Positions 26,820-34,391 of a DNA stretch of 64,000 nucleotides are shown one piece after another. The position numbers were made by a program, and so were the translations under genes. Numbering within the stretch: the first letter of the stretch is position 1; each line of letters begins with the position of its first letter. Source of the DNA: Marinomonas communis (GTDB lineage Bacteria > Pseudomonadota > Gammaproteobacteria > Pseudomonadales > Marinomonadaceae); assembly GCF_004363305.1 (NCBI RefSeq), contig NZ_SNZA01000003.1, positions 310,001 through 374,000 of the forward strand, in the 5' to 3' direction. The notes below the pieces were generated by a model, which had not been told where the DNA came from, made no database searches, and was given only the letters and a program-made list of their open reading frames with translations.

Positions 26820-28229
26820 TTAGCTCTTTGCTTGAAGTGGAAGGTGAATTTCAAGCAGCAGTCCTCCAAGAGAGCTTTTGCCAGCGCGGATAGTGCCGCT
26901 GTGTTGGCGAATTGCGCTTTCGGTGATGGATAATCCTAGTCCAGTGCCGCCGCTGTGAGAATCTCGTGCTGTTGAGACACGATAAAACGGGCGGAAGATG
27001 GCTTCCAGTTCGTCTTCCGGTACTCCTTCACCATCATCTTCTACTCGAATACTGATTTGGTCTGCTATCTCTTTCATAGAAACTTCGATGCGTGAATGAC
27101 CGTAATAGATGGCATTGCGAACAATGTTTTCCAATGCACTCATTAGTAGTGGCGGGTAGCAAGACAGCGAACGATTAGGAATATCCGAAAAAGACAGTTG
27201 TTTGCCTACTTGTTCAGCTTCGTATTGTGTGTCCTGTAATAAGGTTTCCCAGAGGCTTTGCAAAGGCTGTATTTCACGTTTGTTGTGGCTGTCTACCTGC
27301 ATGCGAGACAAATCTAACAAGTTGCTAATCATGGCTTCTAGGCGCTGAGTTTCGGTTTCTATACGAGTAAGCTCCGGACTTTTGCCTTGTTTACGTTGCG
27401 CTAGGGAGTTTGCCATACCTAAACGTGTCAATGGTGAGCGCAGTTCGTGAGAGATATCGGACAGTAAGCGCTGCTGACGCAGAATCATTTGGTTTACAGC
27501 CTCTACCATCTGGTTAAAGCTCGCACCGGCTTGGCTAAATTCACTGGTTCCTTTTTCCAGTTCCGGATCAATTGAGAACTCACCACGAGCTACCCGTTGT
27601 GCTGCTTTTTCAAGACGTCGAGCGGGTTGGCTGAGGGCCCAGGCTAGCCATAACAGTAATGGTGTACTGATCAACATAGTGGCAAGCAGTAGCTGAAAAG
27701 GGTGATCGAATAGTTGTATCAAAAAGCTGGGAGGCCGGTTCCATTTAACACTCAAGTAAAATAGATAGTCATTGCCAGCAAGGCGAATAGGCACAGGCCC
27801 AGCAAACATGAACTTGCCGTATAGCCGCTGTTTCGGGGTGTCGGTGTTGTCGATATTAGTAACGAAATTCCTTAAAGCCCTGACGTTTGAATAGCGCTTG
27901 TCGTGTGCCGTAATCAGGTTGCCATCTTGGTCTGTGATAAAGATTTCAAAATCATTATCTCCACCTCGATGATCGCCCCTTCGCTCTTGAAAGCTGGCGC
28001 TACGATATAAATCGGCAATGATAGATTGAATGTCCGTATGTCCTGCAAAGTGGCTTTGAATCTTATCTCGCGCTGATAGTAAACGATCATAATGAGGTTC
28101 AGGGACATCGCTCACTTTGCGCGGATCAAAGTATTGCAATGACAGAACGGCCATCAATACCAAAAACATGGTGAACCAGAAGATCGCAAAAATACGACCA
28201 TAGAGACTGGTAATTTTGGGAAAACGCAT
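26820..28229 (-). CDS. cpxA: Sensor histidine kinase of the CpxA type
   Basis: 469 residues. There are two membrane segments (about 11-31 and 180-200) with a periplasmic domain between, then HAMP, dimerisation domain with the phospho-acceptor His261 (SDISHELRSPLTRL, the CpxA-like H-box), and an ATPase domain with N box (ALENIVRNAIYY), DDGEGVPEDEL, FRPFYR and GGTGLGLSI. It is predicted to sense envelope protein misfolding and phosphorylate CpxR. The start lies 2 bases after the response-regulator stop, in one operon. The divergent cpxP-like gene completes the system. Confidence 0.9.
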   Translation of the reverse strand: MRFPKITSLYGRIFAIFWFTMFLVLMAVLSLQYFDPRKVSDVPEPHYDRLLSARDKIQSHFAGHTDIQSIIADLYRSASFQERRGDHRGGDNDFEIFITDQDGNLITAHDKRYSNVRALRNFVTNIDNTDTPKQRLYGKFMFAGPVPIRLAGNDYLFYLSVKWNRPPSFLIQLFDHPFQLLLATMLISTPLLLWLAWALSQPARRLEKAAQRVARGEFSIDPELEKGTSEFSQAGASFNQMVEAVNQMILRQQRLLSDISHELRSPLTRLGMANSLAQRKQGKSPELTRIETETQRLEAMISNLLDLSRMQVDSHNKREIQPLQSLWETLLQDTQYEAEQVGKQLSFSDIPNRSLSCYPPLLMSALENIVRNAIYYGHSRIEVSMKEIADQISIRVEDDGEGVPEDELEAIFRPFYRVSTARDSHSGGTGLGLSITESAIRQHSGTIRAGKSSLGGLLLEIHLPLQAKS

Positions 28230-28231
28230 GC

Positions 28232-28921
28232 TTACTCATCCCCTTGAGTGAGTAAGTATCCACGGCCACGAAGGGTTTTAATTCGTGGTTTGCCGTTCTC
28301 CCAATCAGGCAGTTTCTTACGCAAGTTAGAAACATGCATGTCTATGGCTCGGTCAAAAGGTGCTAAGCGTTTACCCAGTACATCTAAGCTTAGCGTCTCT
28401 TTTGTGACGACGTGCCCTGGGTGAGATAGGAAATGTTGTAACAGAGCAAACTCGGTGCTGGTCAGCTCCAGTAACGCACTACTGCAGTAGGCTTCTAATT
28501 TGCCAGGATAGAGTTTGATATCAAAGTACTCAAGACAGTCGCTTTGAGGCTCTTGTTGGCGGGTTTGAGCGCGTCGTAGGATTGCTCGAATGCGGGCCAG
28601 CAATTCGCGCTCGCTAAATGGTTTCGCTAAGTAGTCATCAGCTCCCAGTTCTAGGCCAACCACTCTGTCAATTTCTTCCCCTTTGGCGGTGAGCATCAGG
28701 ACAGGGGTATCTGAATTCTCGCGTAAACGTCTTAGCGTTTCGATGCCATTGAGCTTGGGCATCATGACATCGAGTAGGATCATGTCTACATCAGGGCTCA
28801 TCATATTGAGTCCAGCCTCTCCATCATGAGCCACTGATACAGTAAAGTTCTCAAACTTCAGTAGTTCGCACAGTAATTCAGTTAATTCAGTATCGTCATC
28901 AATAAGAAGAATGTGGGCCAT
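28232..28921 (-). CDS. cpxR: Response regulator of the CpxR type
   Basis: 229 residues, OmpR family. The receiver has acidic pocket D8-D10, phospho-acceptor Asp51 (MILLDVMMPKLNG) and Lys in LAKPFSERELLAR; the C-terminal winged helix (about 130-226) ends in IKTLRGRGYLLT. Length and sequence match CpxR. A perfect CpxR box lies just upstream of its own start, shared with the divergent cpxP-like gene, so it likely activates both. Confidence 0.92.
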   Translation of the reverse strand: MAHILLIDDDTELTELLCELLKFENFTVSVAHDGEAGLNMMSPDVDMILLDVMMPKLNGIETLRRLRENSDTPVLMLTAKGEEIDRVVGLELGADDYLAKPFSERELLARIRAILRRAQTRQQEPQSDCLEYFDIKLYPGKLEAYCSSALLELTSTEFALLQHFLSHPGHVVTKETLSLDVLGKRLAPFDRAIDMHVSNLRKKLPDWENGKPRIKTLRGRGYLLTQGDE

Positions 28922-28996
28922 GGACAGACTCTTTCATTAAGTTGTGTTGCTTTATATGTGGGTAGTTTACTGACAAATGAACGTCATCGTCATGTC

Positions 28997-29011
28997 TTTA
29001 CGATACTTTAC
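28997..29011 (-). promoter_or_regulatory. CpxR box in the cpxRA / cpxP divergent promoter
   Basis: On the minus strand this reads GTAAA-GTATC-GTAAA, exactly the CpxR consensus of two GTAAA half-sites 5 bp apart. Further single TTTAC half-sites occur at 28966-28970 and 29028-29032. Confidence 0.8.
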
Positions 29012-29111
29012 TCACCCCAAACGCCACTTTACCTTGCAGCTTTTATTCTATCTCCAAGCGCTGTGACACAGCTTTCGAACATGTTTTTCTATCAACAATG
29101 AGGTTGAGATT

Positions 29112-29657
29112 ATGAATCTAAGCAAAAAACTAATGATGGTAACGTTGGCTCTTCCACTAGCATTTGGCACAGCATCGTCATTTGCAGCAGGGGATCAGCA
29201 TGAGCGTGGCGGAAAAGGCGGTCGTGGACACGGTGAACATCAAGTGTGCTCAGGCACTGCAGGGCTGATTTACAAACTTGACTTAAGTGACGCGCAAAAA
29301 GAACAGTTAAAAGAGTTGCGCTCTGTACGCCATGCACAAGCCAAGGCTAATGCTGAAAAAGATATTGAACAAAAACGAGCAGACCGTGCACAAGCTCACG
29401 CGACTATGCAGAAAATTGTAATGGCGGATAAGTTTGATACTGCTGCAGCAAAACAGTTTGCAGGGGGCATGGCAAGTAAACGTGCTGAGCGAAATGTTAT
29501 GAAAATGGAAGCGGAACATGAAATGTTCAGTGTATTGACTGCCGCTCAAAAAGAGCAGTTTTTAGAGCTTCAGAAAACTGCAGGTGATGACTGCAAAGCG
29601 AAAAAGAAAGGCAAAGATGGTAAGCGTCGTCATCACGAAAAAGCAGAGCAAAAGTAA
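29112..29657 (+). CDS. cpxP: CpxP/Spy family periplasmic protein
   Basis: 181 residues. The signal peptide ends near SFAA (about residue 26). The mature protein is highly helical and charged, with two LTxxQ-type motifs (LSDAQKEQLKEL at about 58-69 and LTAAQKEQFLEL at about 141-152), the hallmark of Spy/CpxP chaperones. A Gly/His-rich N-terminal stretch (HERGGKGGRGHGEH) and a Lys/His-rich tail (KKKGKDGKRRHH) are extra, and two Cys (in QVCSG and DDCKA) are present. It is predicted to inhibit CpxA and bind misfolded proteins. Divergent from cpxRA and next to a CpxR box. Confidence 0.9.
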   Translation: MNLSKKLMMVTLALPLAFGTASSFAAGDQHERGGKGGRGHGEHQVCSGTAGLIYKLDLSDAQKEQLKELRSVRHAQAKANAEKDIEQKRADRAQAHATMQKIVMADKFDTAAAKQFAGGMASKRAERNVMKMEAEHEMFSVLTAAQKEQFLELQKTAGDDCKAKKKGKDGKRRHHEKAEQK

Positions 29658-29694
29658 TTCTGTTTGACCATTTAAGCTTGATCATTATTTCCAC

Positions 29695-29723
29695 AAAAAA
29701 TGGCTTCGTTGAAGCCATTTTTT
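29695..29723 (+). terminator. Intrinsic terminator of cpxP
   Basis: A 13-bp perfect stem (AAAAAATGGCTTC 29695-29707, GAAGCCATTTTTT 29711-29723) with a GTT loop and a T-tract. Confidence 0.92.
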
Positions 29724-29786
29724 TGATGCATTTCCCTGTCTTTTACGCCATCATGGCGCCCTGAAAAACATCCTGTTTTGTTCATT

Positions 29787-29804
29787 GTGTAATCAAGATT
29801 ACAC
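29787..29804. promoter_or_regulatory. Palindromic operator-like site upstream of the MFS gene
   Basis: GTGTAATC-AA-GATTACAC, 18 bp, perfectly symmetric, about 130 bp before the MFS start. It has the shape of a dimeric-repressor or MerR-like site; the binding protein is unknown. Confidence 0.45.
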
Positions 29805-29933
29805 GCTCCCATACTACTTTTAATATCGCTCATCTATTTAAGCGTGGCTTTGCTTTGCCCTATACTGGTTGCCAGTTCAACCTTAGAGAGACGAGTCGTT
29901 AGAAACTTTCTTGAATCCTTGGAGTGGTGATTC

Positions 29934-31217
29934 ATGTTTAAGCAGACCTTATTACCAATTTGGAGTCTTTTATTTGGCGTGGCAATTATTACGATGGCCA
30001 GCGCCTTGCAGAGCTCTTTGATCGGTATTCGTGCATCGATTGAGTCGTTCAATACGACCGCAACCGGTTTAATCATGTCGTCCTACTACATTGGCTTCAT
30101 CCTAGGCTCACTTTTAGTGCCAGTATGGGTTAAGAATGTTGGCCATATTCGAGTGTTTGCTGCCGTCGCATCATTGGCATCAGTTACCATTTTGATGCAG
30201 TCGGTGATCGTAGATCCGTGGTTCTGGATGCTGATGCGTATGGGCACAGGGTTGTGTTACGCGGGCTTGTTTATTGTCACGGAAAGTTGGCTAAACGCTA
30301 TCGCCACCAATAATACTCGAGGTCGATTGTTTTCCATTTATATAATCGAGATTTGGGCAAGCCAAACGTTAGGGCAGTTCTTGTTGAACGCAGCGTCTCC
30401 AAGTGGTTACGACTTGTTCATTTTAACGTCCGTGTTGATTTCGATGGCAGTGGTGCCTTTACTGCTGGTTAGAACGCCCTCACCGACCATTGAGGTTCCT
30501 GAAAAGCTTAATATTATGGGGCTTATTAAGACAGCCCCGCTTGGCGCTACCGGTGCGTTTGTCGCGGGTATTACATCTGGTGCGATCTTGGGTCTTGGTG
30601 CTCTGTACGCTAAAACCATCGGTTTAGACGTTGTTGAGATCTCAGTGTTTATTGGTGCCAGCTACTTAGGTGGCATGGTGTTGCAGTGGCCTATTGGCAA
30701 ATTATCAGATCGTCAGGATCGACGTTTAACCATTTTATTAGTTGGGTTAGTGGGGGCCGTGACGGCATTGGTGGTGCCATTTGGTCATAGCGTTTCGAAT
30801 ATCTCTATCATGATGTTTGGAATGTTCCTGCTCGGGGCATTTACCTTCCCGATGTACGCTTTGTCTTCTTCACATATGAATGATCAGTTACGACCTGAGC
30901 AAGTTTTGTCTGCCAGTAGTGGGTTGATCCTTTTAAATGGTGCAGGTGGTGTCATTGGACCGCTTGTAGCATCGGTGGTTATGGACTTAGTGCATATCAA
31001 TGCTCTGTTTATCTTTATTGCTCTAATGAACCTATCTGTTGCGGTGTTCGCTATTCATCGTATGCGTGTGAAAGCGCCAATGGTGGTGGAAGAGCAAGGG
31101 GATCACGTACACGTTGGTTTGACGGTCACCCCAGTTGTTGCTGCTGAGATGTTAGCAGAAGCGGACCCTAATACACCGAGTGCCAGTGATAACCATGAAG
31201 TGGAAATCAAGCTATAA
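29934..31217 (+). CDS. Major facilitator superfamily transporter (YcaD-like)
   Basis: 427 residues, twelve membrane segments. The first half has SLIGIRASIESFNTTATGLIMSSYYIGFILGSLLVP and GTGLCYAGLFIVTESWLNAIATNNTRGRLFSIY, which is the YcaD/YfkF-like pattern (ESWLN and G-R). The loop between segments 8 and 9 carries WPIGKLSDRQDRR (MFS motif A). A hydrophilic acidic tail of about 40 residues closes the protein. Substrate unknown. ATG at 29934 with a GGAGTGG ribosome-binding site. Preceded by a strong palindrome. Confidence 0.88.
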   Translation: MFKQTLLPIWSLLFGVAIITMASALQSSLIGIRASIESFNTTATGLIMSSYYIGFILGSLLVPVWVKNVGHIRVFAAVASLASVTILMQSVIVDPWFWMLMRMGTGLCYAGLFIVTESWLNAIATNNTRGRLFSIYIIEIWASQTLGQFLLNAASPSGYDLFILTSVLISMAVVPLLLVRTPSPTIEVPEKLNIMGLIKTAPLGATGAFVAGITSGAILGLGALYAKTIGLDVVEISVFIGASYLGGMVLQWPIGKLSDRQDRRLTILLVGLVGAVTALVVPFGHSVSNISIMMFGMFLLGAFTFPMYALSSSHMNDQLRPEQVLSASSGLILLNGAGGVIGPLVASVVMDLVHINALFIFIALMNLSVAVFAIHRMRVKAPMVVEEQGDHVHVGLTVTPVVAAEMLAEADPNTPSASDNHEVEIKL

Positions 31218-31598
31218 GGCTCTATTGGTCACTTAAGTCAATCTGTTGTAAAACTCAAGGAAGCTTGTTAGAGAGCGCTGTTACTGAGTGATGATTTGTA
31301 TAAGATGATTAATGTCGAAATAGAAAATAGTTGTCACGAATGTTTGCTAGAATGGTTGCCGATAGAGTTAACAGTGTTTTAATTGGCATACTCTATGCTT
31401 GATACTTAGTGTACAAATATTTTAAAAAGAGATGTTTAGTTCGCCTTAATTTGAGGTGCATAGAATCCATGAAGATGAATACGAGGAACGATAAGGTTTC
31501 GAAGAGTTAGGATTTGTGCGACTGTTTTTCAAATTAGGTGTGTTGATAAGGGATGCCGGAGATATGTTGGCTGCCTTCGTTTTTAATAAGGAATGATT
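31218..31598 (+). promoter_or_regulatory. Long leader region upstream of galU
   Basis: 381 bp without a convincing gene. It is AT-rich with possible promoter elements around 31367-31400 (a TTAACA hexamer followed by TATGCT-like sequence). A 13-codon frame starts at 31469 (MKMNTRNDKVSKS) but has no support. No riboswitch recognised. Confidence 0.35.
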
Positions 31599-32426
31599 AT
31601 GATACGTAAATGTTTATTTCCCGTTGCCGGCTATGGTACACGTTTCTTGCCTGCGACTAAGTCGATGCCAAAAGAGATGTTGCCAGTTGTGAATAAGCCG
31701 CTCGTTCAATACGGCGTAGAAGAGGCAGTAGAAGCGGGCCTTAATAACATTACCTTCGTAACAGGACGTGGTAAGCGTGCGATTGCCGATCATTTTGATA
31801 TTAGCTATGAGCTGGAACACCAGATTGCTGGCACAGCGAAAGAGGAATATCTCACAGGTATTCGTAGTATTATCGATAAAGTGAACTTTTCGTTTACGCG
31901 TCAACATGAGATGAAGGGTCTTGGTCATGCGATTTTGACGGGCGAGCCCTTGATCGGTGATGAAGCGTTCGGCGTGGTATTGGCCGACGACCTTTGTATC
32001 GGTGGTGAATACGATGGTGTTATGGCGCAGATGGTTAAGCTGTTTAAGCAATTCCGCTGTACTATTGTTGCCATTCAAGAAGTTCCTGAAGACGAAGTAC
32101 ATAAATATGGTGTGATTGCAGGAGAGTCGATCAGTGATGACATCTTCCGTGTCACGAACATGGTTGAGAAGCCTAAGAAAGAAGATGCACCATCAAACTT
32201 GGCTATCATCGGTCGTTACATTTTGACGCCGGATATTTTTGAAAAGATTCGTGAGACGCCGCCAGGGGCAAACGGTGAAGTTCAGATTACCGATGCTATC
32301 TTACGTCAAGCCCAAGAAGGTTGCGTTATTGCATACAAATTTAAAGGCCGTCGCTTTGACTGTGGTAGTGTGGATGGCTTCGTCGAAGCAACCAATTACT
32401 GCTACGAGAACATCTACAAAAGCTAA
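31599..32426 (+). CDS. galU: UTP--glucose-1-phosphate uridylyltransferase
   Basis: 275 residues from the ATG at 31599, which has AAGGA 6 bases upstream; the ATG at 31593 touches the AAGGA and is unlikely. The nucleotidyltransferase start KCLFPVAGYGTRFLPATKSMPKEMLP, then VLADDLC, VEKP, GRYIL and GRRFDCGS are GalU signatures. It makes UDP-glucose from UTP and glucose 1-phosphate, the substrate of the ugd enzyme encoded at 55.5 kb and of LPS and capsule glycosyltransferases in the same window. Confidence 0.96.
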   Translation: MIRKCLFPVAGYGTRFLPATKSMPKEMLPVVNKPLVQYGVEEAVEAGLNNITFVTGRGKRAIADHFDISYELEHQIAGTAKEEYLTGIRSIIDKVNFSFTRQHEMKGLGHAILTGEPLIGDEAFGVVLADDLCIGGEYDGVMAQMVKLFKQFRCTIVAIQEVPEDEVHKYGVIAGESISDDIFRVTNMVEKPKKEDAPSNLAIIGRYILTPDIFEKIRETPPGANGEVQITDAILRQAQEGCVIAYKFKGRRFDCGSVDGFVEATNYCYENIYKS

Positions 32427-32457
32427 TTGCTTTTTAGGTTTTGCTTTCAAGGTATAG

Positions 32458-32496
32458 AAAAAAATCCCAGCTCAGTTACCTGTGCTGGGATTTTTT
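32458..32496. terminator. Bidirectional intrinsic terminator galU / suhB
   Basis: Stem AAAAATCCCAGC / GCTGGGATTTTT (left arm ends 32471, right arm starts 32484) with a 12-base loop, A-tract before and T-tract after; lies between convergent genes. Confidence 0.9.
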
Positions 32497-32519
32497 ATGA
32501 CAAGCTTTTTAAGACTCGC

Positions 32520-33311
32520 TTATGCACCAAGCTGCTTGTTTAATGTTGGCAGTAGGTATTTGAATAGGCGAGGGTTAGCACATAGAACGTTACCTGTTTG
32601 ATAGTTCGGTGCACCGTCAAAACCAGCAAATAGGCAGCCTGCTTCTTTTGCGATAAATAGAGGAGCTTGCACTTCCCATTCACGAAGCTCTAGACCCCAT
32701 GCAGCGTCTAGACGGCCCGCAGCAACGTTTGCAAGCATTACAGCTGGTGCATCTTGCATGACAACGCGTGCGCCTTTGTTAGCAACTTCTTCTAGTACTT
32801 TGAATTGGCCAGATGCGTAAGCGATGGTGTCTTCTGTACCAGGAAATTGTGTAGCAAGGGTTGTGTTCTCTAGAGAACGAGCGCCGCCAGTGCGGATGCG
32901 AGAGTTGTTTAGGTATGCGCCACGACCTTTGCTTGCGTAAAACTCATCACGAGTAGATGGGTTTACCAATAGGGCGTGTTCTACTTTACCCGCAACGAGG
33001 TAGCTAATTGTGATCGCGAAACCAGATAGACCACGTGTAAACAAATGCTGACCTTGGATGGCATCGATGATCCATTCGCCTTCAGAACCTTCTTGAACAG
33101 TACCTTGTAGGCGTGTTGTGATTTTATCTGCAGGGTAAGCTTTTTCTAGGCTGTAAACGATACTGCGTTCAGCGCCAGTGCATACGTTTTGATAAACTTC
33201 AGCGGCATTTTGACCTGCTTCTTTATCAAACAGCATTTTTTCTTGCGCGTGGATGATGAAGTCTGCGGCAGCGCGAGCCGCTTTCATAGCGACATTAATT
33301 CGTGGTTGCAT
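32520..33311 (-). CDS. suhB: SuhB-like inositol monophosphatase family protein, catalytic motifs degenerate
   Basis: 263 residues from the ATG at 33311, aligning end to end with E. coli SuhB (start MQPRINVAMKAARAAAD, end ANPRLFKYLL). The metal-binding motifs of the phosphatase are altered: VDKAAE is VCTGAE (45-48), the TEES motif is TRLQG (66-70), DPLDGT is DAIQGQ (83-88), and WDFAAG is WEVQAP (212-217). Only one of the Asp ligands (Asp83) remains, so it is unlikely to be an active IMPase. In E. coli SuhB also serves ribosomal-RNA transcription as part of the Nus antitermination complex, and that role does not need catalysis. Divergent to trmJ, as in many gammaproteobacteria. Confidence 0.88.
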   Translation of the reverse strand: MQPRINVAMKAARAAADFIIHAQEKMLFDKEAGQNAAEVYQNVCTGAERSIVYSLEKAYPADKITTRLQGTVQEGSEGEWIIDAIQGQHLFTRGLSGFAITISYLVAGKVEHALLVNPSTRDEFYASKGRGAYLNNSRIRTGGARSLENTTLATQFPGTEDTIAYASGQFKVLEEVANKGARVVMQDAPAVMLANVAAGRLDAAWGLELREWEVQAPLFIAKEAGCLFAGFDGAPNYQTGNVLCANPRLFKYLLPTLNKQLGA

Positions 33312-33577
33312 GGGATACCATTTTTGAATCAATAGGGCAGCTACTGTCTTTTGGACAGTACGTTGCGGTTAAAGTGTTAAAGAGCGTTGTCGACGCGATA
33401 AAGCAGTAAAGGCATCGACCTTCTATGTATCAATATAGTGGGCGCGAATTCTAGCCCAAAAGCCTAAACTAATCTAGCTTAAAATTGGTTAAATTCTGTT
33501 CAAAAGCTAGGTTATTCTCAATTCTCTGATACCATGGTTCTTGTAATGCTTCACAGACATTTGGTATGAGTTTCTAT

Positions 33578-34303
33578 ATGCAACAAAACATTAAAATCGT
33601 GCTGGTGAATACCTCTCATCCCGGCAATATTGGTGGCGCAGCACGCGCGATGAAAAACATGGGATTAAGTGAATTAGTATTGGTTGATCCAAAGCTCTTT
33701 CCCCATGATGAAGCTGTTAGCCGAGCGTCTGGAGCGACGGATATTCTGGACAATGCCAAAATTGTCGCGACCCTCGAAGAGGCGATAGCTGACTGCCAAT
33801 TGACGATCGGCACCAGTGCTCGTGAGCGCCATATTCCATGGCCATTGGTTGACCCTCGCCAAGCGGCGGATTTGGTTTTCAAAGAGCAGTTAAAAACAGC
33901 GTTTGTATTTGGTCGCGAAGACCGTGGTTTGACTAATGAAGAACTGCAGCGTTGTCATTACCATGTTCATATCCCATCAGTGGAAGGCTTTAGTTCTTTG
34001 AACCTTGCCGCGGCTGTTCAGGTGATTGCTTACGAGCTGCGCATGCAAGAGCTAAGCTTGCAAGACGGCCCGATTGTGAAAAGTAAGTGGGACGTGCCTG
34101 CCGCGACATCTGAGCAACTAGATTACATGCTAGGTCACTTAGAGAAAGTGTTGGGTGATATCGAGTTCCTGGACCCGAAAGCACCGCGCCAAGTTATGAC
34201 CCGCTTCCGTCGATTGTTCCAGCGCTCGCAATTGGATCAGCAAGAAGTCGGAATGCTGCGTGGTATGTTAACAGCTATTGAAAAGCAACAACCGAAAGAC
34301 TAA
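33578..34303 (+). CDS. trmJ: tRNA (cytidine/uridine-2'-O)-methyltransferase TrmJ
   Basis: 241 residues from the ATG at 33578, which matches the E. coli TrmJ start (QNIKIVLVNTSHPGNIGGAARAMKNMG); an ATG four codons upstream is possible. It is a SPOUT-class knotted methyltransferase with N-terminal catalytic Arg/Asn motif (NTSHPGNIGGAARA), FGREDRGLTNEEL and the C-terminal knot IPSVEGFSSLNLAAAVQVIAYEL. It 2'-O-methylates position 32 of tRNA anticodon loops using SAM. It ends in a strong terminator and faces suhB divergently. Confidence 0.95.
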   Translation: MQQNIKIVLVNTSHPGNIGGAARAMKNMGLSELVLVDPKLFPHDEAVSRASGATDILDNAKIVATLEEAIADCQLTIGTSARERHIPWPLVDPRQAADLVFKEQLKTAFVFGREDRGLTNEELQRCHYHVHIPSVEGFSSLNLAAAVQVIAYELRMQELSLQDGPIVKSKWDVPAATSEQLDYMLGHLEKVLGDIEFLDPKAPRQVMTRFRRLFQRSQLDQQEVGMLRGMLTAIEKQQPKD

Positions 34304-34330
34304 TGATCTAACGATTATTTTTGTGCTAAC

Positions 34331-34366
34331 AAAAAGCCCGTTTAGATCGCTCTAAACGGGCTTTTT
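34331..34366. terminator. Intrinsic terminator trmJ / gnd
   Basis: A 16-bp perfect stem (AAAAAGCCCGTTTAGA 34331-34346, TCTAAACGGGCTTTTT 34351-34366) with TCGC loop; serves both convergent genes. Confidence 0.95.
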
Positions 34367-34391
34367 AGTAAAAGCATCACGGTACAAAAGT

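Noticed and set aside
31469-31510. 13-codon frame in the galU leader as a possible leader peptide
   Set aside because: It has no clear ribosome-binding site and no run of regulatory codons or attenuator hairpin after it.
31614-32102. 162-codon open frame antisense to galU
   Set aside because: It mirrors the codon structure of galU on the other strand, has no ribosome-binding site and no recognisable domain.
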